A DNA stretch of 41,879 nucleotides, from contig JAOACY010000060.1 in the NCBI GenBank assembly GCA_026417615.1, forward strand, positions 1-41,879. Reading direction: 5' to 3'. The position numbers were made by a program, and so were the translations under genes. This stretch comes from Clostridia bacterium. Its GTDB lineage: Bacteria > Bacillota > Clostridia > Acetivibrionales > JAFADI01. Shown one piece after another: positions 17,113-25,882 of the stretch. How positions within the stretch are numbered: the stretch's first letter is position 1; each line of letters opens with the position of its first letter. The notes beneath the pieces were generated by a model, which was not told the origin of the DNA, searched no databases, and was given only the letters and a program-made list of their open reading frames with translations.

Positions 17113-17933
17113 AAAAAGACATAAGGTTTGAAGATTATTTTCTTTTTACGCAGCATTCCCTTTCCACCTTCGACAGCTGTCCGCTGAAGTTCAGGAAGCG
17201 TTATATGGAGGGGCTCAAATGGGACAGCTTTCCTGATGATAATATAAGAAAAGGCATAGAGCTGGGCAACGATTTCCACTTGATGGCACACAGGTATTTT
17301 TCCGGCGTTCCGACGGGAGCGGAGTTTCTGGACAAGAATAACTCCCCTGAGCTTAAGGGGTGGATAGAAAGCCTTATGCTGGATTTCCCGAAAAAGCCCT
17401 TCGCACAATACCTTTCCGAGTACAAACTGAGGATGGTTACACCAACACTCAAACTTGAAGCTAACTTCGATTTAATAAAAATTGAAGATAATAGCATTGA
17501 GATATGGGATTGGAAGACCCACGGAGGAAAACAGAGCAGGAGCAAAAATGATACAGGCAAAAGGCTGAAGGAAGGTCTGCAAACAATGGTATACCTATTT
17601 GTTCTTAAAGAACAGATAAAGCTTGTTGCAGGCAGAGAAGATGGGTGGAGCATAAGCATGCACTACTGGCAGCCTGAAAATCCTCATGTTCTGGCTGAAA
17701 TTCACTATAATGGAGCAATGCATGAGAAATACAGGTCAATACTTGAGAGAAAGGTTGACAATATCCTTGCTTATGACTTTGAAACTTTTGAAAAGGCATT
17801 ATATTCCAAGCATTGCAGGTATTGTGAATTTAATTGGTACTGCAATAACGAAAGTGTTGATTTTTCTTTGATGCAGGAGGATGAGGATTTTTTGGACAGC
17901 TTGGATTGGGACAGCATAGAGGAGAGGTATTAG
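17109..17933 (+). CDS. Stand-alone RecB/AddB-type PD-(D/E)XK nuclease with Fe-S cysteines
   Basis: 274 residues from ATG 17109, which overlaps the helicase stop (ATGA); a GTG at 17100 is less likely. The RecB-family core is complete: SLSTFDSCPLKFRKRY near the N-terminus, H57, D121 in EANFDLI, D134-W-K136 (the DxK signature) and the Q158xxxY162 motif. Four cysteines, C24 and the C-terminal C236-x2-C239-x5-C245, form the pattern that binds a 4Fe-4S cluster in AddB and Cas4 nucleases. The protein corresponds to the nuclease domain that normally forms the C-terminus of AddB. No cas genes are nearby, so Cas4 is unlikely. The recJ gene starts 2 bp after its stop. Confidence 0.9.
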   Translation: MKKDIRFEDYFLFTQHSLSTFDSCPLKFRKRYMEGLKWDSFPDDNIRKGIELGNDFHLMAHRYFSGVPTGAEFLDKNNSPELKGWIESLMLDFPKKPFAQYLSEYKLRMVTPTLKLEANFDLIKIEDNSIEIWDWKTHGGKQSRSKNDTGKRLKEGLQTMVYLFVLKEQIKLVAGREDGWSISMHYWQPENPHVLAEIHYNGAMHEKYRSILERKVDNILAYDFETFEKALYSKHCRYCEFNWYCNNESVDFSLMQEDEDFLDSLDWDSIEERY

Positions 17934-17935
17934 CT

Positions 17936-20227
17936 ATGCAGATAAAAGTAAACGTTTTAAACCAAAACATAAATATGCCTTCTGAATTGATAAATGCCGC
18001 AGGCGGAGATGAGCTTATCGCCAGGATTTTTTACAACAGGGGTTATACAGAGGCTGAGCTTGTAAGGCAGATGCTGGATGATAGATTCTATAAGCCTACG
18101 GAAACGGATGAGTTTCCCAATATGGACATTGCGGTAAAGCGCATAGCGGGAGCTATACAAAAAGGGGAAAAAATAGCTGTCTATGGAGATTATGATGTTG
18201 ACGGGGTGACCAGCACGGTTTGCCTTGTTCAATGCCTTAGGAAATTTACATCCAAGGTGGTGTACCATGTTCCTGACCGGTTCACCGAAGGCTACGGAAT
18301 GAATGAGGAGGTTGTAAGGTCACTGGCGCAAATAGGGACAAGGCTGATAATAACCTGTGACTGCGGAATTTCGAACCACAGCGAGATAAGCGCGGCCAAA
18401 AGCCTCGGCATTGATGTTATAGTAACGGATCACCACAGAATACCGGATAATCTTCCGCCTGCAGACGTGGTTTTAAACCCCAGGCTGCTTCCTGAGGGTC
18501 ATAGAGCCCGAAATATTTCTGGTTGTGCCATGGCTTACTTTCTATGCCTTGCTTTGCATAAGCATTTTGGTTGTGACAAAAATTCAGAGGAATACCTTGA
18601 TATGCTGGCGCTGTCTATTGTGGCAGATGTTGTAAGCCTTAGCGGTGAAAACAGATACCTTTTGAAAAAAGCCATGCCAGTGCTTTTCAATACTGGGAGG
18701 ACAGGCCTTAAGGCCTTGTTTGCCGCAGCGGGAAAAGGCTCGAAGCTTGAGACGGAAGAAGACATAGCCTTTCAGCTTGCCCCAAGGATTAATGCCGCAG
18801 GCAGAATGGATACCGCAAGGCTTCCCGTAGAGCTTTTTCTTACATCGGACGCACGGAAGGCAGAGGAGCTTGCATCAAGAATAGACACCCTGAACAAGGA
18901 AAGGAAAAAAATTCAGCAGGAGATTATAGACCAGGCATTGGAGATGGTTGAGAATGGGAAAAAGAGCAGAACTATTCTGGTTCTGTACGGCGACCGCTGG
19001 CATCACGGGATAATAGGCATTGCTGCAGGCAAAATATGCGAAACCTACAGGAAGCCGGTAATTCTTCTGACTCTTAAGGAAGATGGAAGAACAGTGGTGG
19101 GTTCAGCCAGATCCATAGAGGAAATAGACATTTATGAACTTATAAAGGAATGCGGTTCAAGGCTTTTAAAATTCGGGGGCCATTCTGCGGCGGCAGGCCT
19201 CTCTCTTGACAAGTCTGAGTTAGCTGCCTTCACAAGAGAAATTGAGAAGTTGGCTGAGTCAAAATACCAAATAAAAGATACAGTGGCTGAGAATGCAGAT
19301 ATGGAGCTGAAGCTTCGTGCGATTGATGATGAGATGTATGAAAAGCTTAGGGGAATCGGACCCTTTGGAGAAGGCTTTGAGCAGCCAGTATTTTACACCC
19401 GGAGGGTATCTGTTGTCAGTGACAGGAAAACAGACAGCAATCACCACATTATGGTGCTTGAGGATGAAGACAGGACCAGGGTGCAGGCTGTCAAATGGTT
19501 TGGCGAGGATTCAAGCCTGGAGGGCAAAAGCTTCGATATCACATACACCGTAGGCAGGAGCAATTATAAAGGCAGCAGCAGCTTGCAGCTGACCGTGGGG
19601 AATATGATAGGGGTTCAAAGCAGGCCCGGGAAAGTATTTGAAGGAAGGTTTGAAGACAGAAGAGGTATTGACATAAAGTGTGTTTTGAAAGAATTCGCGG
19701 ACGCGGCTGTATTCTATGAAGGCTTAAGCTCGCTTAGCCCGGTGCATGCTCCAGCCACAAGATATGACTTGAGGAAAGCGGGAAGCATAATTTTTGCTTC
19801 AACTCCGGCAAACACACAGTTGCTTAAGGAAGCGGTGCTGCTGACAGATCCTGAAATTGTGATATTGAACTTTTCTGTAATTCCGGATTATACTTTTAAA
19901 GGATTCATATTGAACCTCATGGGGGTTTTGAAGCATATCATGGCAAAGGAGGAAGGCAGGACAAGCATTGAGACACTGGCTGTAAGGCTTTGCGTTGAAG
20001 AAAGCATTATAAAAGCAGCTTTGAAGTATATAAGGGCGGCCGGCAAAATTGATTATTTTCAAGATAGTGACGATAATATGCTTTTTATAAATACGGGTAA
20101 TGGAAGCATGGGAAAAAGCATTCATGCTGCGGAGAAAAATATAAGGAACGCTCTTGCTGAAAAGCATGCCTATCAGCAGTTTATATTAAAGCTTGAGGCC
20201 CGCAGGTTTATTGAATACTTCAAATAA
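17936..20227 (+). CDS. recJ: Single-stranded-DNA-specific 5'-3' exonuclease RecJ
   Basis: 763 residues from ATG 17936 with GAGGAGAGG upstream. The DHH phosphoesterase core is clear: DYDVDG (85-90), TCDCGISN (140-147), TDHHRIP with DHH at 165-167, then NAAGRMDTA and the DHHA1 domain motif GGHSAAAGL. A long C-terminal extension, usual in Firmicute RecJ, ends with a helical region. RecJ digests 5'-ended single strands during RecF-pathway recombination and mismatch or base-excision repair. It is the last gene of the operon, beginning 2 bp after the nuclease, so the operon carries both 3'-5' helicase and 5'-3' exonuclease activities. No terminator was evident after it. Confidence 0.95.
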   Translation: MQIKVNVLNQNINMPSELINAAGGDELIARIFYNRGYTEAELVRQMLDDRFYKPTETDEFPNMDIAVKRIAGAIQKGEKIAVYGDYDVDGVTSTVCLVQCLRKFTSKVVYHVPDRFTEGYGMNEEVVRSLAQIGTRLIITCDCGISNHSEISAAKSLGIDVIVTDHHRIPDNLPPADVVLNPRLLPEGHRARNISGCAMAYFLCLALHKHFGCDKNSEEYLDMLALSIVADVVSLSGENRYLLKKAMPVLFNTGRTGLKALFAAAGKGSKLETEEDIAFQLAPRINAAGRMDTARLPVELFLTSDARKAEELASRIDTLNKERKKIQQEIIDQALEMVENGKKSRTILVLYGDRWHHGIIGIAAGKICETYRKPVILLTLKEDGRTVVGSARSIEEIDIYELIKECGSRLLKFGGHSAAAGLSLDKSELAAFTREIEKLAESKYQIKDTVAENADMELKLRAIDDEMYEKLRGIGPFGEGFEQPVFYTRRVSVVSDRKTDSNHHIMVLEDEDRTRVQAVKWFGEDSSLEGKSFDITYTVGRSNYKGSSSLQLTVGNMIGVQSRPGKVFEGRFEDRRGIDIKCVLKEFADAAVFYEGLSSLSPVHAPATRYDLRKAGSIIFASTPANTQLLKEAVLLTDPEIVILNFSVIPDYTFKGFILNLMGVLKHIMAKEEGRTSIETLAVRLCVEESIIKAALKYIRAAGKIDYFQDSDDNMLFINTGNGSMGKSIHAAEKNIRNALAEKHAYQQFILKLEARRFIEYFK

Positions 20228-20318
20228 GCACGCTTGCTGAAAATAAAGACAAATCCTTATTTTATACGTATATAGAATTGTGTTTACTGCGTTTAATATG
20301 TCAGGAGGGGATAGTTAA

Positions 20319-21305
20319 GTGAAAAAGAGGATATTATCAATTATAATGGTTTTTGTCTTTTTATTCTCTTCACTTGCTGTGGTTGAAGCAAAGGGAAGAG
20401 CAGGCGGGTTCTCTGGAGGACGGTCTTCCTCAAAGAGCTTCGGGGGATATTCCGGATCTTCTTCAAGGTCAAAGATAGGTTCTTTCAGCAAGAGTCCGTC
20501 TGGCTCAAGCAAAAGCACTGCGAAAAGCAGCTCGGGATATACAGGGTCTGCAGCAAAAAGCAGCGGAAGTTCAAACGCTTCATCGTCCAGGAGCTTGCCC
20601 GGTTCATACTCAACAAAATCAAATACATCTAATAGCTCAGCCTCAGCCTCGGCAAAGAGCACATACATGGCTGATACCTATAAGAAGCAGTCTTCAAGCA
20701 GGAATTATAAAACCTACGAGCAAAAGCTGAATGCGGAACAGAAGAAGGCTTATGACAACTCTTACAGCAGAAGCTACAAGGTTAATAACAGACTGGGCTT
20801 TGAGGATGCCATGAGAACCAGGGCCAACAGGATAAATATTATTGACAGAAGGCCGGTTTACGTCGGTGTGAATCCATTTTATTTCGGAGGGCCTATACAC
20901 TATGGTTCAGCTTATGTGGGCGTTTGGGATTTGTGGTTCCTGATGAGGGCTTCGGATCTTTTCTGGTACCACCACTGGCATGATATAAGCGCTCACAGGG
21001 ATTACTTTGAGGCTCGGAAATTTGCAGAGATGGAACAGAGGGTAAAGGCTCTTGAAGCAAAATATAACGGTGTCAGAGATGAAAACTACCTTGATCCTGA
21101 TGTTGATCCTGACCTTCAGTTTTCTGAGGAATATGTGAGCAAAAACCCCGACAAGGTTTACTATACAAACAAGCATGCAGTGCCTTCGAGCAATCCTTTT
21201 GTTGTATTAATTGTAATTTCAGGCATTGCTGTTGTTCTGATTATTATAATACGAAAATTGTCAAAACCCAGGCCAAAGAAGATTTATAACAGCAGGATAT
21301 ATTAG
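20319..21305 (+). CDS. Exported Ser/Gly-rich protein with C-terminal membrane anchor
   Basis: 328 residues; start GTG 20319 with AGGAGGGG upstream. A signal peptide (positive MKKR, hydrophobic IIMVFVFLFSSLAVV, cleavage likely after VEA) is followed by a low-complexity Ser/Gly/Lys-rich region (about 25-115). A more ordered part rich in aromatics follows (PVYVGVNPFYFGGP, then a YHHWHD cluster), with a short acidic stretch DPDVDPDL. Near the C-terminus is a single membrane helix (FVVLIVISGIAVVLIIII) and a basic tail. So it is probably anchored at its C-terminus with the bulk outside. I do not recognise a named family. It precedes the DUF4178-like and DUF350 genes and probably shares their transcript. 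Confidence 0.8.
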   Translation: MKKRILSIIMVFVFLFSSLAVVEAKGRAGGFSGGRSSSKSFGGYSGSSSRSKIGSFSKSPSGSSKSTAKSSSGYTGSAAKSSGSSNASSSRSLPGSYSTKSNTSNSSASASAKSTYMADTYKKQSSSRNYKTYEQKLNAEQKKAYDNSYSRSYKVNNRLGFEDAMRTRANRINIIDRRPVYVGVNPFYFGGPIHYGSAYVGVWDLWFLMRASDLFWYHHWHDISAHRDYFEARKFAEMEQRVKALEAKYNGVRDENYLDPDVDPDLQFSEEYVSKNPDKVYYTNKHAVPSSNPFVVLIVISGIAVVLIIIIRKLSKPRPKKIYNSRIY

Positions 21306-21387
21306 GTTTCTTTGTCAAATTGATTGAATTTATACCTGTTTCACAATAATATAAGGAGGGAATGCTCCATAAATAGGAGGTTTTGAG

Positions 21388-21978
21388 ATGTTAGATTTTG
21401 ATAAGAGTGATAACGTAATAACGAAGGTTTTTAACCCCATGAAGATTACCCCTGGCTCTGTTATTGAGTTTAAGGCAGGGTCAATGGCTGGAGCCGGGCT
21501 TTTCAGGTTCAAAAAAATAGTTGAATTTGATTTCGGTGAAAGGAAGCTTGCCCGATACCTTATATATTCCGAGGTTGAGGAAACAGAGTGCATATTTGAA
21601 GTTTTTCCGGGGAATAACGAGCAGGTTGAGGCTTATGTCTATGAACTAGCCGATACGGTGCCTTTCTCGGAGGACTTTCTTGAAGTGGCCGGGCAGAGGT
21701 TCCTCACCACTCCTGACGGGAATGAATATGACCGCTGCGTAATGCCGGAGGAGCAAGAACGAATCGACGGTATAGAAGGCAGGGCAAGGATTTACAATAT
21801 TGAGACTGAGAAGGTTGAGAAGGAATATGGGGTTAAGGTGTGGGATTACCAGAGGGATCTGGATGGACGCACGGAATTTCTCAATATTGAAATGTCAATG
21901 GACACCGGGCTGTTCAAGATTTTTATAGGTGAGATGATTGAAAATATTTTTTATAAATTCTATCAGGTGACCAAATAG
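21388..21978 (+). CDS. Cytosolic hypothetical protein, DUF4178-like
   Basis: 196 residues without signal peptide or membrane segments. The protein looks all-beta, with strands such as PGSVIEFKAG, LFRFKKIVEFDFG and KLARYLIYSE, consistent with DUF4178-type proteins that usually accompany DUF350 membrane proteins. The assignment leans on the neighbour. Start ATG 21388 has TAGGAGG at good spacing. It is 82 bp after the exported Ser-rich protein gene and 15 bp before the DUF350 gene, so at least the last two are one operon. A degenerate half of the GGGGAC repeat lies in its leader (21353-21380). Confidence 0.6.
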   Translation: MLDFDKSDNVITKVFNPMKITPGSVIEFKAGSMAGAGLFRFKKIVEFDFGERKLARYLIYSEVEETECIFEVFPGNNEQVEAYVYELADTVPFSEDFLEVAGQRFLTTPDGNEYDRCVMPEEQERIDGIEGRARIYNIETEKVEKEYGVKVWDYQRDLDGRTEFLNIEMSMDTGLFKIFIGEMIENIFYKFYQVTK

Positions 21979-21993
21979 AAAAGGGGGATAAAA

Positions 21994-22887
21994 ATGGATT
22001 TTTCTGTTTTAATGAAGTTTCTTGCGAATAATTTTATTTTCAGTTCTACCGTTATTATTATTAGCTTTGTTTTAGGATGGCTGCTTTATGACAAAGTGGT
22101 AACAAGAGGAATTTGCCTCAGGCATTCACTTTTTGAGAAAGACAACCTTGCTGCTTGGGTTGAATTTATTGGCGCATTCATATTCCCTACGCTTTTTCTT
22201 GCTGCAAAGTCCATAGAAGGCTCAGTTGGGGAAACACTTTTTATGGATTTGCTTATATGCATTACCTATGTGTTAGCATATACATCGGCTTTCACAATAT
22301 TAAGGATGATATCCGGTTCAGTTGTCAAACTTATTGACTCTGGTGATCACGAAGGGAAAATCACCCTGAACAATGAGGTTTATTCCCAGGGTAATACTGC
22401 TGCAGCGCTCTATTCTGTGGCGCTTTCAACAATATTTGTCTCAATGATAAAGTTTCTTGATGTGCTTCCAGGATTTTTTCTGGTATCAGTGTACAAGATG
22501 CTGGTAATACTGGTTTTCTCACTGGTTGCATACGTAGCCTACAGCTTGGTGATGAGGAGAAAGTCAACCCTCTTTAAGGAAATATTCATTGATAATAACG
22601 TAGCTGCCGGCATTTGCTTCGCAGGCTTTATGTTTGCAGTTGAAACCATGCTTAGCGGAGCAGCAGTCCTTCAGGCAGAGTTCGATTTGTTTGAATTGGC
22701 GGCTGTCTGCTTGGTCAGCCTTATCCTGTTCGGAGTTCTCGCTGCTGTCTTTAAGTGGATTTTTTCAGCATTGATAAAAGCGGATATGTGGAAGGAGGTT
22801 TATGAGCAGAATAATATCGGTGCTGCAATAGGTCAGGTTGCTTTGTACATAGGAATCGCAAATGTAATTATCCACTTCATGAAATGA
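21994..22887 (+). CDS. Membrane protein with two DUF350 domains
   Basis: 297 residues, about eight transmembrane helices. Four internal repeats of an N-(hydrophobic)-A/G-A motif start every second helix: KDNLAAW, QGNTAAAL, DNNVAAGI and QNNIGAAI. That pattern equals two tandem DUF350 domains, a family exemplified by E. coli YjfL. Start ATG 21994 follows AAGGGGG. It is the last gene of the unit and is followed by a strong bidirectional terminator. DUF350 proteins occur next to DUF4178-like proteins and, in other genomes, polyamine-synthase-like proteins; their biochemical role is unknown. Confidence 0.85.
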   Translation: MDFSVLMKFLANNFIFSSTVIIISFVLGWLLYDKVVTRGICLRHSLFEKDNLAAWVEFIGAFIFPTLFLAAKSIEGSVGETLFMDLLICITYVLAYTSAFTILRMISGSVVKLIDSGDHEGKITLNNEVYSQGNTAAALYSVALSTIFVSMIKFLDVLPGFFLVSVYKMLVILVFSLVAYVAYSLVMRRKSTLFKEIFIDNNVAAGICFAGFMFAVETMLSGAAVLQAEFDLFELAAVCLVSLILFGVLAAVFKWIFSALIKADMWKEVYEQNNIGAAIGQVALYIGIANVIIHFMK

Positions 22888-22890
22888 AGT

Positions 22891-22934
22891 AAAAGAAACG
22901 TAGTGGACAGATTATTGTCCCCTACGTTTCTTTT
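22891..22934. terminator. Bidirectional terminator between the DUF350 gene and serA
   Basis: AAAAGAAACGTAGTGGACA pairs with TGTCCCCTACGTTTCTTTT with a single mismatch around a short ATTAT-containing loop. A-tract and T-tract flank the stem, so it serves both convergent transcripts. Confidence 0.92.
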
Positions 22935-22938
22935 GCAT

Positions 22939-24111
22939 TTATTTTTTTTCTATAACTCTGACCATCTTCACACCCTGTATTGCGCGAACCCTCTCGACGG
23001 TTTCAGCCGGTATCGGGCCTTCTATATCTATTATGCTGTAGCCTATGGTGCCTCTGTGGCGGTGAACCATGTCTGCGATGTTCAGCTTGCTGGACGCCAG
23101 AACGGTTGTAATCTGGCCAACCATGTTTGGGATATTTTCATTTGCCGCAATCAGCCTGTTGTTTGAGGTGGGGAGCATGGAGCAGTCTGGGAAGTTAACG
23201 GAATTCTTTATATTGCCGTACTCAAGGAAATCCTTAAGCTGAGAGACTGCCATTACTGCGCAGTTTTCCTCCGACTCGGGCGTTGATGCTCCAAGGTGCG
23301 GGATTGTTATGATTTTTTCATGCCCTAAAAGCTCATCCTCCGGGAAATCTGTCACATAGCAGGCAACTGTGCCGTTTTCCAAAGCATCCATCATATCCTG
23401 GTTTACAACAAGTCCGCCTCTGGCTAAATTTATTATCCTGACGCCCTTTTTCATTATATCAAACCTTGCTTTATTAAACATTCCCTTGGTTTTGTTGTCA
23501 AGAGGAACATGCACCGTGATGTAGTCGGAGGTTGATATAAGCTGCTCAAGGCTCTGAGCCTTTATAACTGCTCTGGATAAGCCCCATGCGGCATCGACTG
23601 AGATAAAGGGGTCATAGCCCATTACCTCCATTCCAAGATGTACAGCGTCATTTGCGACTGCCACGCCTATTGCGCCCAAGCCGATTATACCAAGCCTTTT
23701 GCCTTTGATTTCAGGGCCTTCAAATTCGGCCTTGCCTTTTTCGACCAGCGGAGCAACCTCGTCGCCTTTGCCCTTTAAGGATTGAGCCCAGTTGATTCCT
23801 TTGACGATTTTTCTTGATGCAAGGAGCATGGAGGCTATTACAAGCTCCTTTACGGCATTTGCATTGGCTCCGGGTGTGTTGAAAACTACAATGCCCTTTT
23901 CGGTGCAGGCATCAACCGGAATGTTGTTAACACCTGCACCTGCCCTTGCAATGGCCTTGAGGTTGGTTGGAAGCTCCATGTCAAGCATTTTGAAGCTTCT
24001 TACCAGAATCGCATCTGGATTTGTTATTGAGGATGCTATCTCATATACGTCCCTGGGCAGCAAATCCAGTCCAGTGGATGATATTTTATTCAGAGTCTGT
24101 ATAGTAAACAA
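22939..24111 (-). CDS. serA: D-3-phosphoglycerate dehydrogenase, ACT-domain type
   Basis: 390 residues. It oxidises 3-phosphoglycerate to 3-phosphohydroxypyruvate, the first step of serine synthesis. The N-terminal substrate domain is short (RAGAGVNNIPVDA). The NAD-binding Rossmann motif is GIIGLGAIG; the catalytic region has NLARGGLV (Arg), then PHLGAST with the catalytic His. A C-terminal ACT domain (about 320-388, NMVGQITTVLASSKLNIADM) is expected to sense serine. This short form without the intervening domain is common in Clostridia. It starts 14 bp after serC with a GGGGG ribosome binding site, forming rex-serC-serA. Ends at a shared terminator. Confidence 0.94.
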   Translation of the reverse strand: MFTIQTLNKISSTGLDLLPRDVYEIASSITNPDAILVRSFKMLDMELPTNLKAIARAGAGVNNIPVDACTEKGIVVFNTPGANANAVKELVIASMLLASRKIVKGINWAQSLKGKGDEVAPLVEKGKAEFEGPEIKGKRLGIIGLGAIGVAVANDAVHLGMEVMGYDPFISVDAAWGLSRAVIKAQSLEQLISTSDYITVHVPLDNKTKGMFNKARFDIMKKGVRIINLARGGLVVNQDMMDALENGTVACYVTDFPEDELLGHEKIITIPHLGASTPESEENCAVMAVSQLKDFLEYGNIKNSVNFPDCSMLPTSNNRLIAANENIPNMVGQITTVLASSKLNIADMVHRHRGTIGYSIIDIEGPIPAETVERVRAIQGVKMVRVIEKK

Positions 24112-24125
24112 TTTATTATCCCCCT

Positions 24126-25202
24126 TTATTTGTTATTTTTTTCGAAATTCTTCATGAATTCTACCAGAGCCTTCACTCCTTCAAACGGCATAGCGTTGTA
24201 TATGCTAGCTCTCATTCCGCCAACCAGCCTGTGCCCCTTAAGAGCGCTCAGGCCATGCTTTTCCGCTTCCTTGATGAACTTGTCGTTCAATTCATCGTTG
24301 AAAGCGGTGAATGGGACGTTCATAAGTGACCTGTCTTCCTTATTCACAGGGCAGCTGAACATTTCGGAAGAATCAATGTAATCATACAATAAAGCGGCCT
24401 TTTCTTTATTGATTGCTTCTATAGCTTTAACACCCCCCAATTGATCCAGCCATTCAAGGACCAGGCCCACAATATAAATGCTGTAGGATGGGGGAGTGTT
24501 ATAAAGGGACTTTTCCTTGGCATGAGTCTCATAACGGAAGAATATCGGGGTTTTCTCGTCATGCCTTCCGATAAGGTCATTTCTGATAATGACAATGGTT
24601 ACGCCTGCAGGGCCAAGATTTTTCTGCGCTCCTGCGTATATAAGACCGAACTTGGAAACATCCACTTCTTCGGACAGTATATTGCTGGAAAAGTCTGCGA
24701 CAAGAGGTATTTCACCTGTTTCGGGAAAGTTTGCGAATCTTGTGCCTTCGATTGTATTGTTTGATGTGATATGCACATAGTCGGCATCCGGAGAAAAATT
24801 ATAGCTTTTCGGTATGTATGAAAAGTTTTTGTCTTCCGAAGAGGCGGCTACATTTACCGTTCCTGCGAGCTTGGCTTCAGCCATGGCCTTTTTTGACCAG
24901 GTTCCGGTGTTTATGACGTCTATTTTTTTATTTTTTGTCATAAGATTCATTGGAATCATCGCAAACTGCTGCGAAGCTCCGCCCTGCAAGAACATTACAG
25001 AGTAGTTTTCGGGAATATTCATCAGCTTTCTTAAAAGTGCTTCCGCATTTTCGATAATAGCCTCATATGTCTTGGTCCTGTGGCTCATCTCCATTACGGA
25101 CATTCCCGTTCCCCTGTAGTCAAGCATCTCGCTGGCGGCCTTTGCCAGAACCTGCTCGGGAAGCATTGAAGGACCTGCTGAAAAATTATAAATTCTACCC
25201 AT
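24126..25202 (-). CDS. serC: Phosphoserine aminotransferase
   Basis: 358 residues, the normal length. A PLP-dependent class V enzyme that converts 3-phosphohydroxypyruvate and glutamate to phosphoserine and 2-oxoglutarate. Diagnostic features are the opening YNFSAGPSMLPEQVL, QGGASQQFAM at the phosphate site, SNNTIEGTRF and the Schiff-base lysine K194 in GAQKNLGPAG. The C-terminal VGGMRASIYNAMP supplies an active-site arginine. ATG 25202 has AAAGGAG. It lies 18 bp after rex and directly before serA. No serB-type phosphatase gene is in the window. Confidence 0.96.
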   Translation of the reverse strand: MGRIYNFSAGPSMLPEQVLAKAASEMLDYRGTGMSVMEMSHRTKTYEAIIENAEALLRKLMNIPENYSVMFLQGGASQQFAMIPMNLMTKNKKIDVINTGTWSKKAMAEAKLAGTVNVAASSEDKNFSYIPKSYNFSPDADYVHITSNNTIEGTRFANFPETGEIPLVADFSSNILSEEVDVSKFGLIYAGAQKNLGPAGVTIVIIRNDLIGRHDEKTPIFFRYETHAKEKSLYNTPPSYSIYIVGLVLEWLDQLGGVKAIEAINKEKAALLYDYIDSSEMFSCPVNKEDRSLMNVPFTAFNDELNDKFIKEAEKHGLSALKGHRLVGGMRASIYNAMPFEGVKALVEFMKNFEKNNK

Positions 25203-25220
25203 AATAAAATCTCCTTTGAT

Positions 25221-25841
25221 TTATATTTGTATCAGTGCGGAGAGGATTCTGAATTCCTCCAGCACATAAAAGTTTCTGATTGCAATTGCCGGGTTATCGC
25301 ACTGGATAATTACCGGGGCGAAATTTATTATACCCTTTATGCCTCCCTGTATAAGCTTGTCGGCTGTTTGCTGGGCTGCTTCAGGCGGGACCGTAATTAC
25401 GCCAAGCTCAATGCTCTTTCTTTTAACGACTTCCGGTATCTCATAAGCAGGATATAGTTCAATATCCGTTTTTAAGGTTTCCAGCCTGTTGATGTTTGAA
25501 TCAAACCCGGCTTCGATTCTTATATTGCTGTCTTTGAAGCCTGAAAAATTCATTAACGCAAGACCCATTCTCCCTAGGCCAACTATGCACGCCTTGCGGC
25601 TTACGTCAAAGCGCAGTCCCTTCTCCAGGGTATTTCTAAGGGTTGAAACGCTGTAACCGGATTCAGAACCTGCCTGACCGAAATAGTTTATGTCCTTCCT
25701 TATGGTGTGTGGCGTCACATTCATTATGCGGCCAAGCTCAGCGGAGGACACAGCGGTTCTGCCTTCCTTCTCGAGCCTTTCGAGCACGGTATAAAGGATG
25801 GACAATCTTTCAAGCACAGGCAAGGGGATTGATTGCTTCAT
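25221..25841 (-). CDS. rex: Redox-sensing transcriptional repressor Rex
   Basis: 206 residues. The N-terminal winged helix (MNVTPHTIRKDINYFGQAG, near 45-65) binds DNA; a Rossmann domain (CIVGLGRMGLALMNF) senses the NADH/NAD+ ratio; the C-terminal helix supports the domain-swapped dimer. Rex leaves DNA when NADH is high and so derepresses fermentation and NADH-oxidising genes. Start ATG 25841 has AAGGAGGGT. A Rex-type operator lies 20-40 bp upstream over its own promoter, implying autoregulation, and serC and serA follow as the same operon, which is unusual partner content. Confidence 0.95.
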   Translation of the reverse strand: MKQSIPLPVLERLSILYTVLERLEKEGRTAVSSAELGRIMNVTPHTIRKDINYFGQAGSESGYSVSTLRNTLEKGLRFDVSRKACIVGLGRMGLALMNFSGFKDSNIRIEAGFDSNINRLETLKTDIELYPAYEIPEVVKRKSIELGVITVPPEAAQQTADKLIQGGIKGIINFAPVIIQCDNPAIAIRNFYVLEEFRILSALIQI

Positions 25842-25860
25842 GCTTGACCCTCCTTGAACG

Positions 25861-25878
25861 CTGTGAAATAATTCACAA
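25861..25878 (-). promoter_or_regulatory. Rex operator
   Basis: The palindrome TGTGAA-ATAA-TTCACA, extended by A on one side, fits the TTGTGAA-N4-TTCACAA form of clostridial Rex sites (one mismatch at the outer left base). It lies just downstream of the predicted -10 box of rex, where a bound repressor would block transcription. Confidence 0.8.
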
Positions 25879-25882
25879 CTTA

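Noticed and set aside
17201-17659. 152-codon minus-strand frame
   Set aside because: Antisense to the nuclease gene, which carries complete PD-(D/E)XK and Fe-S motifs.
17109-17933. Fe-S nuclease as a Cas4 of a CRISPR system
   Set aside because: No cas genes or repeat-spacer array occur in the window, and the partner genes are helicases of the AddAB type.
20315-20668. 117-codon minus-strand frame rich in Leu, Glu and Pro
   Set aside because: It is the complement of the Ser/Gly low-complexity region of the exported protein; it has no ribosome binding site and the plus-strand gene has signal peptide, start and operon support.
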